Positions 52,806 through 60,164 of a DNA stretch of 60,164 nt are shown piece by piece. The position numbers and the translations under genes are program-made. The stretch's first letter is position 1, and each line of letters begins with the position of its first letter. Source of the stretch: Lachnospiraceae bacterium (GTDB taxonomy: Bacteria; Bacillota; Clostridia; Lachnospirales; Lachnospiraceae); NCBI GenBank assembly GCA_017467805.1, contig JAFUKJ010000108.1, positions 1 through 60,164 on the forward strand, in the 5' to 3' direction. The notes under the pieces are model-generated. The model saw nothing but the letters and a program-made list of their open reading frames with translations, was not told the origin of the DNA and did not search any database.

Positions 52806-53501
52806 CTACACTGTAATTACAGTGCCATTTGACTTTCCTTTTGCTGTATTTGCTATACTATTCTCTTCATTCAGTCCGAAAATAGTCATTGGCATCTTAT
52901 TCTCCATGCAAAGAACTGCTGCAGCCAAATCCATAACGCCAAGCTGCTTATCAACTACTTCCTTAATCGGAATTGTATCATACTTCTTAGCATTCGGATT
53001 AAGCTTAGGATCTGAATCATATACGCCATCCACCGCTCTTGCAGATAAAATCATATCCGCTTCAATCTCGATTGCTCTTAATACTGTTCCCATATCTGTT
53101 GAAAAATAAGGATGGCCGATACCACCAGCAAAGAATACAACCTTTCCTTCCTTTAACGCACCAACTGCCTTATCCTAAGAGAAAAGCTCTGTAAATGCCG
53201 CACACTGGAACGGTGTAAATACCTCTGTCTGCATTCCTACATATCTGAAAATTTCTGATACATAAATACAGTTCATAACCGTTGCAAGCATACCAATCTG
53301 ATCTGCCTTAGTTCTGTCGATTGTCTCACTGGTACGTCCTCTCCAGAAGTTACCTCCTCCAATTACAATACCAACCTGAATATTCGAATCAACAAGCTCC
53401 TTCACCTGCATAGCAACCTTAGTTACTGTTGCTTCATCAAAGCCCATCTTCTTATCGCCTGCGAGTGCCTCACCACTTAATTTTAATAATATTCTTTGCA
53501 T
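52806..53501 (-). pseudogene. pyrH: UMP kinase gene interrupted by one in-frame TAG
   Basis: UMP kinase phosphorylates UMP to UDP. The frame of 231 codons has normal length and family sequence throughout: KLSGEAL at 7-13, GIVIGGGNFWRGR near 43-55, and ATVMNCIYV. Codon 109 is TAG (53175-53177), between FTELFS and DKAVGALKEGKVVFF. The downstream part continues in the same frame with FAGGIGHPYFSTD, the ARAVDGVYDSDP motif and the C-terminus, with no frameshift. A downstream ATG (53093) would make only an unfoldable C-terminal piece. As pyrH is generally essential, a sequencing or assembly error, a very recent mutation, or suppression are the options. Confidence 0.93.
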
Positions 53502-53526
53502 GTTTCTACATCCTTACTCTTATGAT

Positions 53527-54363
53527 TTATTTTCTCTTCTTTACATCACTAAAGAATGATGTTGGACTTACATCTGCATAGCACTGTGAGCACATACCCT
53601 CAATAACTGCACCATTATTAATCTGTACAGACTTTGACTTGATGTTACCCATAACAATCGCTGATGTATCTAAAATTACAGGACCGTGTACATCAATATC
53701 ACCCTTTACAGCGCCTGCAATTACAGCGCTTGTCGCAAAGATATTACCAATGATTACAGAGCTCTGTCCAATCTTAACGCTTCCCTTGCTCTTAACTTCA
53801 CCATTAATCTGTGCTGACTCAGCATAAATCTCTGCTGCTGATGAATTACCGTTTACACTACCTGTAACATTTAACTTTCCCAAAATCTCGATGTTACCGT
53901 TAATATTACCGATTACATCCATATTACCACTGCTGCTGATATCACCAAGGATTGTCATACCCTCAGTAATCACTGCTGTATCAGAAGAAACCTCTACATT
54001 ATCTGTAAATACGCTTTCTTCCTTCAATGCTGTTGCATCTGTTGACTCATTCTCTATGTATACAGCTTCTGATAAATTCATCTCAACTTCATTCAAAAGC
54101 TCTTCTACTTCTTCATTAACTTCCTCTGCAAGTGTCGCATCGGCATCTGCAATACCATCATCAAGTGCTGCAACCTCCTGCTCAAGCATAGCCTCCAAAT
54201 CCTTAAGCTCATTGCCCTCAGTTCCGAATAAATCCTCTGATAATGATTCTACCTTCTCGTCCTCCATTACCATCTCGTTACCCAAATCTGCACTTGTTTC
54301 CTCTGGCATCAACTCATTAACTGCCTGTGACAAATCCTGCTTCAAATCCTGAAAAAAACCCAT
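53527..54363 (-). CDS. Bactofilin-family polymer-forming cytoskeletal protein with acidic N-terminal extension
   Basis: Residues about 1-135 are strongly acidic and low complexity, with Glu/Asp/Ala/Leu repeats. Residues about 135-255 form the bactofilin beta-helix: repeating GNINGNIEILGKLNVTG, KIGQSSVIIGNIFAT and GDIDVHGPVILD units with hydrophobic/Gly spacing. A short basic tail with a Cys-x-x-Cys follows. Bactofilins self-assemble without nucleotide and often scaffold envelope enzymes. It lies between a NodB deacetylase and pyrH, so a cell-wall role is plausible but inferred. It is longer than minimal bactofilins because of the acidic region. Confidence 0.85.
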   Translation of the reverse strand: MGFFQDLKQDLSQAVNELMPEETSADLGNEMVMEDEKVESLSEDLFGTEGNELKDLEAMLEQEVAALDDGIADADATLAEEVNEEVEELLNEVEMNLSEAVYIENESTDATALKEESVFTDNVEVSSDTAVITEGMTILGDISSSGNMDVIGNINGNIEILGKLNVTGSVNGNSSAAEIYAESAQINGEVKSKGSVKIGQSSVIIGNIFATSAVIAGAVKGDIDVHGPVILDTSAIVMGNIKSKSVQINNGAVIEGMCSQCYADVSPTSFFSDVKKRK

Positions 54364-54387
54364 TATAACTCTCCTCCAATTTCCGCC

Positions 54388-55437
54388 TTACTCTTCTTGT
54401 GCCTTAACATGCTGTATAGGAATAGTATCCTCTGTAATCGGTAGCAAAACCGTATTCTCTGACTGCAGTATACTCTCTATTATCGTAGGAAGAGCCTCCA
54501 CCGTAGACTTCTTTCCTGCAGCATCGTGCATTAACACAATGACAGTATTATATCTGTCAACATGACCCAACACATTATCCGCAATCTGTTCAGCGCTTAT
54601 CGGCACACTTGCCGCATCACCGCTGGACACATTCCAATCGTAATATTGAATTCCCACTTCACCAAGGTAACGAATCAGCTCCTGCATATTTACCCTGCTG
54701 GTCTTCTTATTGCTGCTACCTCCAGGAAATCTTACAATATTGCAATCAACACCTGTCAGCTCATATAAATAGTCATGAAGCTTGTCTAAATCCTGTCGAT
54801 ATGCATCTACTGACCTGTAAATCTCCTGATATTTATGACTATAAGAATGCATTCCCAATGTATGTCCCTCTTCGACAATCCTTTGGTACTGTTCCGTGTA
54901 GCCCTGCTTTCCAACGACGAAAAATGTAGCTTTCACACCATATGCATCCAATATGTCCAGTATATCATCTGTATACGCACTCGGTCCATCATCAAAAGTC
55001 AGATACACCCTTCTGATACCAGACGACGAATCCCAAGGCTCCACACCTCCTGCAACATCATCCCAAACCAACTGATTCTCCAGCGCTTCTATCACTGCTG
55101 ACTCTACCGTCGCCGAATCTATCGTCTGTTCTGACTCTGTGAGATCATCTGCCTTCTGACTGTCAACACCTTGAGTCACCACCGCATCCGCATCAGTTCC
55201 CTGCAAAGCATCTGCCAAAGCCTGTAGTTCCTCAATCTTGTCTTCCAGCTGTGCCTGTTCCGTCTGATATGTCGAAATCATCTCCTGTAGCTGCATCTGA
55301 GTCCTGGTCAGATTCGAAACCTGCACCATCAACAGCAAACACGTCACCATAGGCGCCAGTACAACTAATATAACAATTGCAATAATCAATCGCTTTATAA
55401 TCTCTACACGCCTCTTGCTCCCTGTCTCTTTTGTCAT
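54388..55437 (-). CDS. Membrane-anchored polysaccharide deacetylase (NodB homology)
   Basis: This 349-residue protein has a basic start, one transmembrane helix (about 16-40), a coiled coil (about 42-78), an acidic linker, and a NodB domain (about 142-335). Catalytic residues are in TFDDGPS (Asp149, Asp150) and HSYSH (His197, His201), with RFPGGSSN and a C-terminal IVLMHDAAG block. It would act outside the cell on peptidoglycan or another glycan. It is 24 bp before the bactofilin gene, with its own consensus promoter. Confidence 0.93.
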   Translation of the reverse strand: MTKETGSKRRVEIIKRLIIAIVILVVLAPMVTCLLLMVQVSNLTRTQMQLQEMISTYQTEQAQLEDKIEELQALADALQGTDADAVVTQGVDSQKADDLTESEQTIDSATVESAVIEALENQLVWDDVAGGVEPWDSSSGIRRVYLTFDDGPSAYTDDILDILDAYGVKATFFVVGKQGYTEQYQRIVEEGHTLGMHSYSHKYQEIYRSVDAYRQDLDKLHDYLYELTGVDCNIVRFPGGSSNKKTSRVNMQELIRYLGEVGIQYYDWNVSSGDAASVPISAEQIADNVLGHVDRYNTVIVLMHDAAGKKSTVEALPTIIESILQSENTVLLPITEDTIPIQHVKAQEE

Positions 55438-55494
55438 CCCCTAATCAGCCACTCTTTCTATACATGTCGCTTGCGTTTACTATATACAAGGGCA

Positions 55495-55523
55495 ATTATA
55501 ACACATATAACACCTTTTATCAA
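55495..55523 (-). promoter_or_regulatory. Promoter for the deacetylase-bactofilin-pyrH run
   Basis: On the minus strand TTGATA, 17 bases, perfect TATAAT. The rest of the 280-bp gap up to 55717 is AT-rich, and I see no gene or strong hairpin in it. Confidence 0.75.
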
Positions 55524-55717
55524 ATCCGTTTTTTAAGTTTCATAACTTTTTTACACATTCATTATCATATTTGCATAAAAAGACTGTAACCTAGTGTTTT
55601 AAAGCATTTAAAAGCACCTGTTCTTTTTACCAGATTAACATAATATCACTTGTAATATTTATTATAATTATATTGATAACCACACGCCGGTCTTTATCGT
55701 CTCTTGTGCGAATAAAC

Positions 55718-56269
55718 TTAGTTCAGTGCTTCATTATAGCAGGCACGCTCTCCGCCAATGTACTTAGCTCTGGTTCTTGCACACACAATATGAGCACTGC
55801 CAATTACAGGATGCTGTATTCTGACTGGAACTGCAACAGCCTTCAAATGCATACCAATCAAAGTATCTCCAATATCAATTCCGCCATGCGCCTGAATTCT
55901 CTCTACTGCCACTGGGTCTGACATATGCTTCCATGCTGCTGTAGAAAAAGAGCCGCCCGCCTTAGGCTGTGGCACAACATTCACTTCCTCATAACCGAAC
56001 TTCTCCGCAGTTGCCCGCTCCAAAATCAAAGCTCTGTTCAAATGCTCACAACACTGTGTTGCAACCAAAATGCCCTTCTCACAAAAGCTTTCATACATCG
56101 CTAAAAATACCGCTTCGCCAAGCTCCGCGCTGGAATAGGAGCCAATCTTCTGTGCTGCAATCTCACTGGTCGAACATCCGATTACAATTAAATTCCCAGC
56201 CTTGATATTGGCTGCTTCCACAAATTCTTCCACAACTCTTTTTGCATCTTCTATTTCCTTCTGATACAT
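55718..56269 (-). CDS. TIGR01440 / UPF0340 family protein (YwlG-like)
   Basis: This 183-residue soluble protein has the family blocks NLIVIGCSTSEIAAQKIG, GILVATQCCEHLNRALI and the C-terminal DIGDTLIGMHLKAVAVPVR. The fold resembles thiamine-fold or Rossmann-like enzymes. The function is unknown even in Bacillus. A GAGG site precedes the ATG. It is a single gene, divergent from dapL. Confidence 0.88.
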   Translation of the reverse strand: MYQKEIEDAKRVVEEFVEAANIKAGNLIVIGCSTSEIAAQKIGSYSSAELGEAVFLAMYESFCEKGILVATQCCEHLNRALILERATAEKFGYEEVNVVPQPKAGGSFSTAAWKHMSDPVAVERIQAHGGIDIGDTLIGMHLKAVAVPVRIQHPVIGSAHIVCARTRAKYIGGERACYNEALN

Positions 56270-56333
56270 ATCTCTGCCTCTTTTCCTAATCTACTTTTTC
56301 AAGCAACTTTTCCCGCAATCTAGTATATCCTTA

Positions 56334-56362
56334 TTGACAAAATAATGCAACCGCGATATGAT
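56334..56362 (+). promoter_or_regulatory. Promoter for dapL
   Basis: TTGACA, 17 bases, TATGAT. Transcription would start near 56369, leaving a leader of about 130 bases. Confidence 0.8.
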
Positions 56363-56409
56363 TCATTTAGTGTTCCTTTTAAGAACAACTACTTTTTTTA
56401 AAAATTGCC

Positions 56410-56456
56410 AGTAGAAATTCTTCGTCTAGAGATAGTCGAAGAATATGAATTCTGCT
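56410..56456 (+). promoter_or_regulatory. Structured 5' leader of dapL
   Basis: A bulged hairpin: 7 bp (56410-56416 with 56450-56456, one G-U) stacked on 8 bp (56417-56424 with 56437-56444), with a 5-base bulge and a 12-base loop. No U-run follows, so it is not a simple terminator. It does not match the lysine riboswitch that I know. Confidence 0.5.
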
Positions 56457-56500
56457 AGTCGTTCACAAAATCATATTGTATCGGAAAGGAAGAATATACT

Positions 56501-57697
56501 ATGCCAAAATTAAATGAGAATTATCTAAACTTACAAGACAGTTATTTATTCGCCAAAATCAATCAAAAGGTAACAGCCTATAGCAAGGAGCATCCCGACC
56601 ACAAAATCATACGACTCGGCATTGGCGATGTCACTCTGCCACTAGGTTCACACATTATAGACGAGCTTCATGCTGGCGTTGACGCATTAGGCAGTGCTGA
56701 CAGCTTCAAGGGATATGGTCCTGAACAAGGCTACGAATTCCTGAGAAATGCTATTGTTGAATATTATGCTGAACATGGCGTAAGCATTGCTGCTGATGAA
56801 ATTTTTATTTCGGACGGTGCCAAAAGTGACACTGGAAATATTACTGATTTATTCGCACAAGACAATGTCATTTTAATTCCTGACCCTGTCTATCCTGTAT
56901 ACGTCGATACTAATATTATGAATGGCAGAAATATTACCTATATAGATGCAAACGCTGAAAATAATTTCCTGCCAATGCCTGATAAAAATATTCATGCAGA
57001 TGTTATCTATATCTGCTCCCCAAATAACCCGACAGGCGCTGTATATAACCATGCACAGCTTCAGGATTGGGTAGATTACGCTCTTGCTAATCAGGCTGTT
57101 ATTTTATTCGATGCCGCTTACGAATGTTTTATCACTGATTCCACACTTCCAAGAAGCATCTTCGAAATTAAAGGAGCAAAGAAATGTGCTATCGAATTCT
57201 GTTCTCTTTCCAAAACGGCAGGTTTCACAGGAACCAGATGTGGATACACTATTGTCCCTAAAGAATTGGTCTTCACTGCATCAAATGGCAGTGAAATGTC
57301 ACTCAATGCCATGTGGAATCGCCGTCAAACTACTAAATTTAATGGAGTTTCTTATATTGTACAGAAGGGAGCTTCCGCTGTATTCACCATAGAAGGTATG
57401 GCTCAGTGCAAGGAGAATCTCGCTTACTATCAGGAAAATGCCCGCATTATTGCTGAAACGCTTTCCAAGAAAGGTATTCGATATTTCGGAGGCATTAACT
57501 CACCATATATCTGGTTCGAATGCCCTCAGCAAATGGATTCTTGGCAATTCTTTGATTATCTTTTAACCAATGTGCAGGTTGTCGGAACACCTGGTGCTGG
57601 CTTTGGTAAAAACGGCCAGAACTTCTTCCGTCTCACATCATTTGGCAGCCGCGAAAATACAATAGAAGCAATGGAGCGTTTCAAGAAGCTGTTTTAA
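56501..57697 (+). CDS. dapL: LL-diaminopimelate aminotransferase
   Basis: DapL converts tetrahydrodipicolinate directly to LL-diaminopimelate with glutamate as amino donor. The 398-residue class I PLP aminotransferase has RLGIGDVTLPLG (38-49), the substrate-binding FKGYGPEQGYEFLRNAI, SPNNPTGAVY, and the PLP lysine Lys238 in SLSKTAGFTGTR. It starts MPKLNENYLNLQDSYLF, typical of the bacterial family. It supplies meso-DAP for MurE and lysine. It is monocistronic with a shared terminator. Confidence 0.97.
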   Translation: MPKLNENYLNLQDSYLFAKINQKVTAYSKEHPDHKIIRLGIGDVTLPLGSHIIDELHAGVDALGSADSFKGYGPEQGYEFLRNAIVEYYAEHGVSIAADEIFISDGAKSDTGNITDLFAQDNVILIPDPVYPVYVDTNIMNGRNITYIDANAENNFLPMPDKNIHADVIYICSPNNPTGAVYNHAQLQDWVDYALANQAVILFDAAYECFITDSTLPRSIFEIKGAKKCAIEFCSLSKTAGFTGTRCGYTIVPKELVFTASNGSEMSLNAMWNRRQTTKFNGVSYIVQKGASAVFTIEGMAQCKENLAYYQENARIIAETLSKKGIRYFGGINSPYIWFECPQQMDSWQFFDYLLTNVQVVGTPGAGFGKNGQNFFRLTSFGSRENTIEAMERFKKLF

Positions 57698-57730
57698 TTC
57701 GTTTCTACATTCTTTCATTTAATTTACTAA

Positions 57731-57768
57731 AAAAGGTATTGAAGTATTCCAACACTTCAATACCTTTT
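57731..57768. terminator. Bidirectional terminator between dapL and the arabinofuranosidase gene
   Basis: A perfect 15-bp stem (57731-57745 with 57754-57768) with an 8-base loop. Its own ends are A/T runs, so it works on both strands (minus-strand tail TTTTAGTAAATT). Confidence 0.88.
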
Positions 57769-57779
57769 CTCATTCACAC

Positions 57780-59735
57780 CTAAGCCTTAAGTTCAATAAT
57801 GACAAAACTTTGCGGTTCAATGTTTATTATTTCTGAAAATTGCAATTCTTCCTTCATTGGAACCACATTTTCAGGTTTATCAATAGAATTTGTTGCAAGC
57901 AAATCTGCATACATTGTGATTCTATTCATTTTCAAATACTTCTCATCCAGCTTCATTTTCACTTCATGCTGCTTATCAGAAGCATTTACAAGCTTAATAT
58001 ACACATCCCCTGTTTTTTCATTCTTTGACACACAATGGTATATCCTCTGTTCTTCACCACCATCTAGTACACTTCTCAATGTGCAAGAACCTGTATACTT
58101 GCGATATAACATCTGTACATAAAAGTTAGGAGTTCCATAGCAGCTCTTATCATCGAACCATATTAAATCAGGCGACCACTGCACATAGCCAATTCTTGCA
58201 AGCAAAGGCGCATAGGATGCAAGATAAACCACATCTGCATTTCTCTCAACACCAGTCAAAAATGCTGCCTCAGCCAATGCACATTTCCAGTTATTTCTCA
58301 ATTTAGGCTGCTGTACTTCTTTATCATGAGCCGCATATTCACCTGAAAAAACCTTCACATCACGAGGATATTCATCATAAAAATGTGTATTTGCCAAAAA
58401 CCACTCAGGCTCCATATAATAATGCTCATCTACAGCATATGTAAAATTCGCTTTATCCTTCTTATCATGGTAGAACTTCCATGCTGCCTCATAGGTTGGT
58501 GTATGCACTGTTGGTCCTGCAGAGCCTATCAGCTTCATATCAGGATATTTCTCATGTATCGCTTTTTCAAAATCTTCGTATCGCTCAAAAAAATCTACAT
58601 TTTCAGTCTGCCACTGCTCATTTCCTATTCCAATCAATTCCAATCCAAATGGAGCAGGATGTCCCATATCAGCTCTAACTTTTCCCCAAGTAGTCGTTTC
58701 ATCTCCATTCGCAAACTCAATTAAATCTAATGCATCCTGAATATACTGCTGATAATCAGGATCGTCACGCCTTACCAACTCATCTGACTGATACTGACAT
58801 GCCAGACCTACATTTACAACAGGAAGAGGCTTTGCACCAAGATACTCACACAGAACAAAATATTCATAGTATCCCATTCCCAATGTCTGATTATAATATC
58901 TAAAATCTGAAGTATAATTATTCTCTTCATTACAATTATGAACCGCCCAACGATTCCAATTCGCCTTACGCTGCTCTATCGGTCCAACTGACAGCTTCCA
59001 CTGATAGCGATTCTCCAAAGTATTACCTTCAATCACACAGCCTCCTGGGAAACGCATAAATGCAGGGCTAAGCTCCTTCAGTTTTTCTGCCAAATCCCTT
59101 CTAAAAAGGCCACAAACTGCATCTTCTGGCATCATGGAAACGGTATCTATATCAAGTGTACAAGCTTCCTCTGCCACTATACCAAATAGTGCATTCTCTA
59201 TTGTTTCTAATACCGTAATCTCTAGCTTATATTGTTTCCACTCTGCACTATCAATCTCTATCTTGCCTAATATTCGAATTTGATTACTATTCTGATTTGC
59301 CTCATCCACGGCAGATGCGCAATCTATTGCTACAATCTGAAAACGTGTCGCTCTATCACATCTTGCCCAAAAGCTTACTCGATATTTCTTACCTTCCTCT
59401 AAGTGTAATCCATCATAAGCCTTATTGGTAATACCTTCACCTCTCTGAAGCTCTACATGTAAATAATGTGTATTAATCTCATTTTGCGGATTATCCTCCT
59501 GTATCGTCAACTTTGGACTTGTTGCATTCGGATAGCCCTTCCAGCCATATAAGCCATCATATATCTGATAATAATCATTCTTTTTTCCTCTTGAATCCAT
59601 AAACTCAAAAGAACGATTCTCTATCATCTCTGCATACAATCCACCATCTGCCCCATAATTAATATCCTCAAAGAAAATACCAATTAAATCTTCTTGAATA
59701 TCTACACCGCGTTTGTTTGAAACATATAACTCCAC
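57780..59735 (-). CDS. Alpha-L-arabinofuranosidase, GH51
   Basis: This 651-residue enzyme removes terminal arabinofuranose from arabinoxylan, arabinan or their oligomers. The N-terminal region (about 80-205) looks like a CBM4/9-type beta-sandwich inserted in front of the catalytic barrel. The acid/base Glu373 is in IGNEQW and the nucleophile Glu466 in FSGEYAAHD. A C-terminal beta domain follows. No signal peptide is visible, so it is likely cytosolic and acts on imported oligosaccharides. The start is GTG with GGGAGG 8 bases upstream. It is the only carbohydrate-degrading gene in the window. Confidence 0.94.
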   Translation of the reverse strand: MELYVSNKRGVDIQEDLIGIFFEDINYGADGGLYAEMIENRSFEFMDSRGKKNDYYQIYDGLYGWKGYPNATSPKLTIQEDNPQNEINTHYLHVELQRGEGITNKAYDGLHLEEGKKYRVSFWARCDRATRFQIVAIDCASAVDEANQNSNQIRILGKIEIDSAEWKQYKLEITVLETIENALFGIVAEEACTLDIDTVSMMPEDAVCGLFRRDLAEKLKELSPAFMRFPGGCVIEGNTLENRYQWKLSVGPIEQRKANWNRWAVHNCNEENNYTSDFRYYNQTLGMGYYEYFVLCEYLGAKPLPVVNVGLACQYQSDELVRRDDPDYQQYIQDALDLIEFANGDETTTWGKVRADMGHPAPFGLELIGIGNEQWQTENVDFFERYEDFEKAIHEKYPDMKLIGSAGPTVHTPTYEAAWKFYHDKKDKANFTYAVDEHYYMEPEWFLANTHFYDEYPRDVKVFSGEYAAHDKEVQQPKLRNNWKCALAEAAFLTGVERNADVVYLASYAPLLARIGYVQWSPDLIWFDDKSCYGTPNFYVQMLYRKYTGSCTLRSVLDGGEEQRIYHCVSKNEKTGDVYIKLVNASDKQHEVKMKLDEKYLKMNRITMYADLLATNSIDKPENVVPMKEELQFSEIINIEPQSFVIIELKA

Positions 59736-59786
59736 TTCTATAACCTCCCATTATGCCACATTAATTCGAAAGCACACTATGATGGT

Positions 59787-59816
59787 ATCATAATACGCAT
59801 AACGTATGGTTTTCAA
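59787..59816 (-). promoter_or_regulatory. Promoter of the arabinofuranosidase gene with palindrome in the spacer
   Basis: On the minus strand TTGAAA, 18 bases, TATGAT. The spacer holds ATACG-N5-CGTAT (59793-59807), a candidate site for a sugar-responsive repressor. Confidence 0.5.
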
Positions 59817-59853
59817 TTCATATTCCTACAAATATTATGCAATAAAATACAAA

Positions 59854-59880
59854 AAAGCGATTGCAAAATGCAATCGCTTT
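59854..59880 (-). terminator. Terminator of the tRNA operon
   Basis: A perfect 12-bp stem (59854-59865 with 59869-59880), a 3-base loop and a minus-strand TTTTTT tail lie right after tRNA-Val. Confidence 0.92.
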
Positions 59881-59884
59881 CTAA

Positions 59885-59957
59885 TGGGACCTACAGGGCT
59901 CGAACCTGTGACCCTCTGCTTGTAAGGCAGATGCTCTCCCAGCTGAGCTAAGATCCC
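59885..59957 (-). tRNA. tRNA-Val (anticodon UAC)
   Basis: 73 bases fold into a full cloverleaf. The acceptor is GGGATCT/AGGTCCC with one G-U, and the D arm is GCTC/GAGC. The anticodon loop CTTACAA gives UAC, and the T arm ACAGG-TTCGAGC-CCTGT is complete. The discriminator is A and CCA is not encoded. Confidence 0.95.
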
Positions 59958-59966
59958 AAGTAATAA

Positions 59967-60040
59967 CGACCCAGAAGGGACTCGAACCCTCGACCTCCGC
60001 CGTGACAGGGTGGCGCTCTAACCAACTGAGCCACTAGGCC
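59967..60040 (-). tRNA. tRNA-Asp (anticodon GUC)
   Basis: 74 bases with acceptor GGCCTAG/CTGGGTC (two G-U pairs), anticodon loop CTGTCAC (GUC) and T arm GAGGG-TTCGAGT-CCCTT. The discriminator is G and CCA is not encoded. The anticodon stem CCACC/GGCGG contains an A-C mismatch at positions 29-41. The rest looks functional. Confidence 0.93.
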
Positions 60041-60047
60041 ATATAAA

Positions 60048-60119
60048 TGACTCCAACGGGAATCGAACCCGTGTTACCGCCGTGAAAGGGCGATGTCTTA
60101 ACCGCTTGACCATGGAGCC
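60048..60119 (-). tRNA. tRNA-Glu (anticodon UUC)
   Basis: 72 bases with acceptor GGCTCCA/TGGAGTC, anticodon loop CTTTCAC (UUC) and T arm ACGGG-TTCGATT-CCCGT. The discriminator is A and CCA is not encoded. It is the first of three clustered minus-strand tRNAs. Confidence 0.95.
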
Positions 60120-60164
60120 TTATTTATTAAAGGTTTTTGTACCTTCAAAACCGAACACACAAAT

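Noticed and set aside
52806-53093. A separate 95-codon gene starting at ATG 53093
   Set aside because: It is the C-terminal half of UMP kinase in the same frame as the upstream part. There is no ribosome binding site of note, and conserved kinase sequence continues upstream of the ATG to the TAG.
52806-53501. TAG as a generally reassigned sense codon
   Set aside because: TAG ends fmt, ftsL, ftsZ, dxr, the PBP at 34705 and the PII-like gene at their expected C-termini, so a global recoding is not supported.

Overview
This 60 kb window is a chromosomal, mostly housekeeping stretch from a low-GC, spore-forming Firmicute. I infer Clostridia, most likely Lachnospiraceae. The reasons are: PolC-type DNA polymerase III; a spoIIGA-sigE-sigG sporulation cluster next to ftsZ and a division/cell-wall cluster; a SCIFF peptide with its radical SAM maturase; LL-diaminopimelate aminotransferase together with a meso-DAP-type MurE; a fused SecDF; a TIGR04086 membrane protein; and frequent TTG/GTG starts behind AGGAGG-type ribosome binding sites. 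I see no prophage, IS element, integrase or CRISPR array.

Layout. 1-7.7 kb (minus): murE-priA-def-fmt-Zn protease-rsmB-rlmN, with rlmN cut by the window edge. 7.7-12.4 kb (minus): an LCP-family gene with its terminator, then traX-like, acyl-ACP thioesterase and recJ; a hairpin-rich 327-bp gap precedes murE. 12.4-16.4 kb (minus): scfA (47 aa, SCIFF), scfB, secDF. 16.5-18.8 kb (minus): a DUF1538 membrane protein followed by a protein with two PII-like halves. 18.8-20.6 kb: a TIGR04086 gene diverges from a CBS-domain hemolysin/CorC-type gene. 20.6-25.5 kb (minus): a chemoreceptor, a phosphopantetheinyl transferase and a 773-aa cyclic-nucleotide-binding-like protein of unknown role. 25.7-28.1 kb (minus): spoIIGA, sigE, sigG. 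28.2-38.7 kb (minus): the dcw cluster mraZ-rsmH-ftsL-PBP-PBP-murD-ftsW-ftsQ-ftsZ. It lacks mraY and murG, and four 10-bp-spaced MraZ boxes lie in front of it. 38.9-42.7 kb (plus): an FMN riboswitch and ribD-ribE-ribBA-ribH. 42.7-55.4 kb (minus): NodB-type deacetylase, bactofilin, pyrH, frr, uppS, cdsA, dxr, rseP, ispG, polC. 55.7-59.7 kb: a UPF0340/TIGR01440 gene (minus), dapL (plus) and a GH51 arabinofuranosidase (minus). 59.9-60.1 kb: minus-strand tRNA-Glu, tRNA-Asp and tRNA-Val with a terminator.

The genes largely serve envelope growth and division. They cover peptidoglycan precursors (dapL, murE, murD), septal synthesis (PBPs, ftsW, ftsL, ftsQ, ftsZ), undecaprenyl and phospholipid supply (dxr, ispG, uppS, cdsA) and translation and replication (def, fmt, frr, rsmB, priA, polC).

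The most striking anomaly is a single in-frame TAG inside pyrH, normally an essential gene, with perfectly conserved UMP kinase sequence on both sides. TAG ends several other genes here, so wholesale recoding is unlikely. The best candidates for little-described biology are the PII-like/DUF1538 pair, whose proteins are both internally duplicated, the orphan cyclic-nucleotide-binding-like protein, and the SCIFF locus with a hairpin between precursor and maturase.
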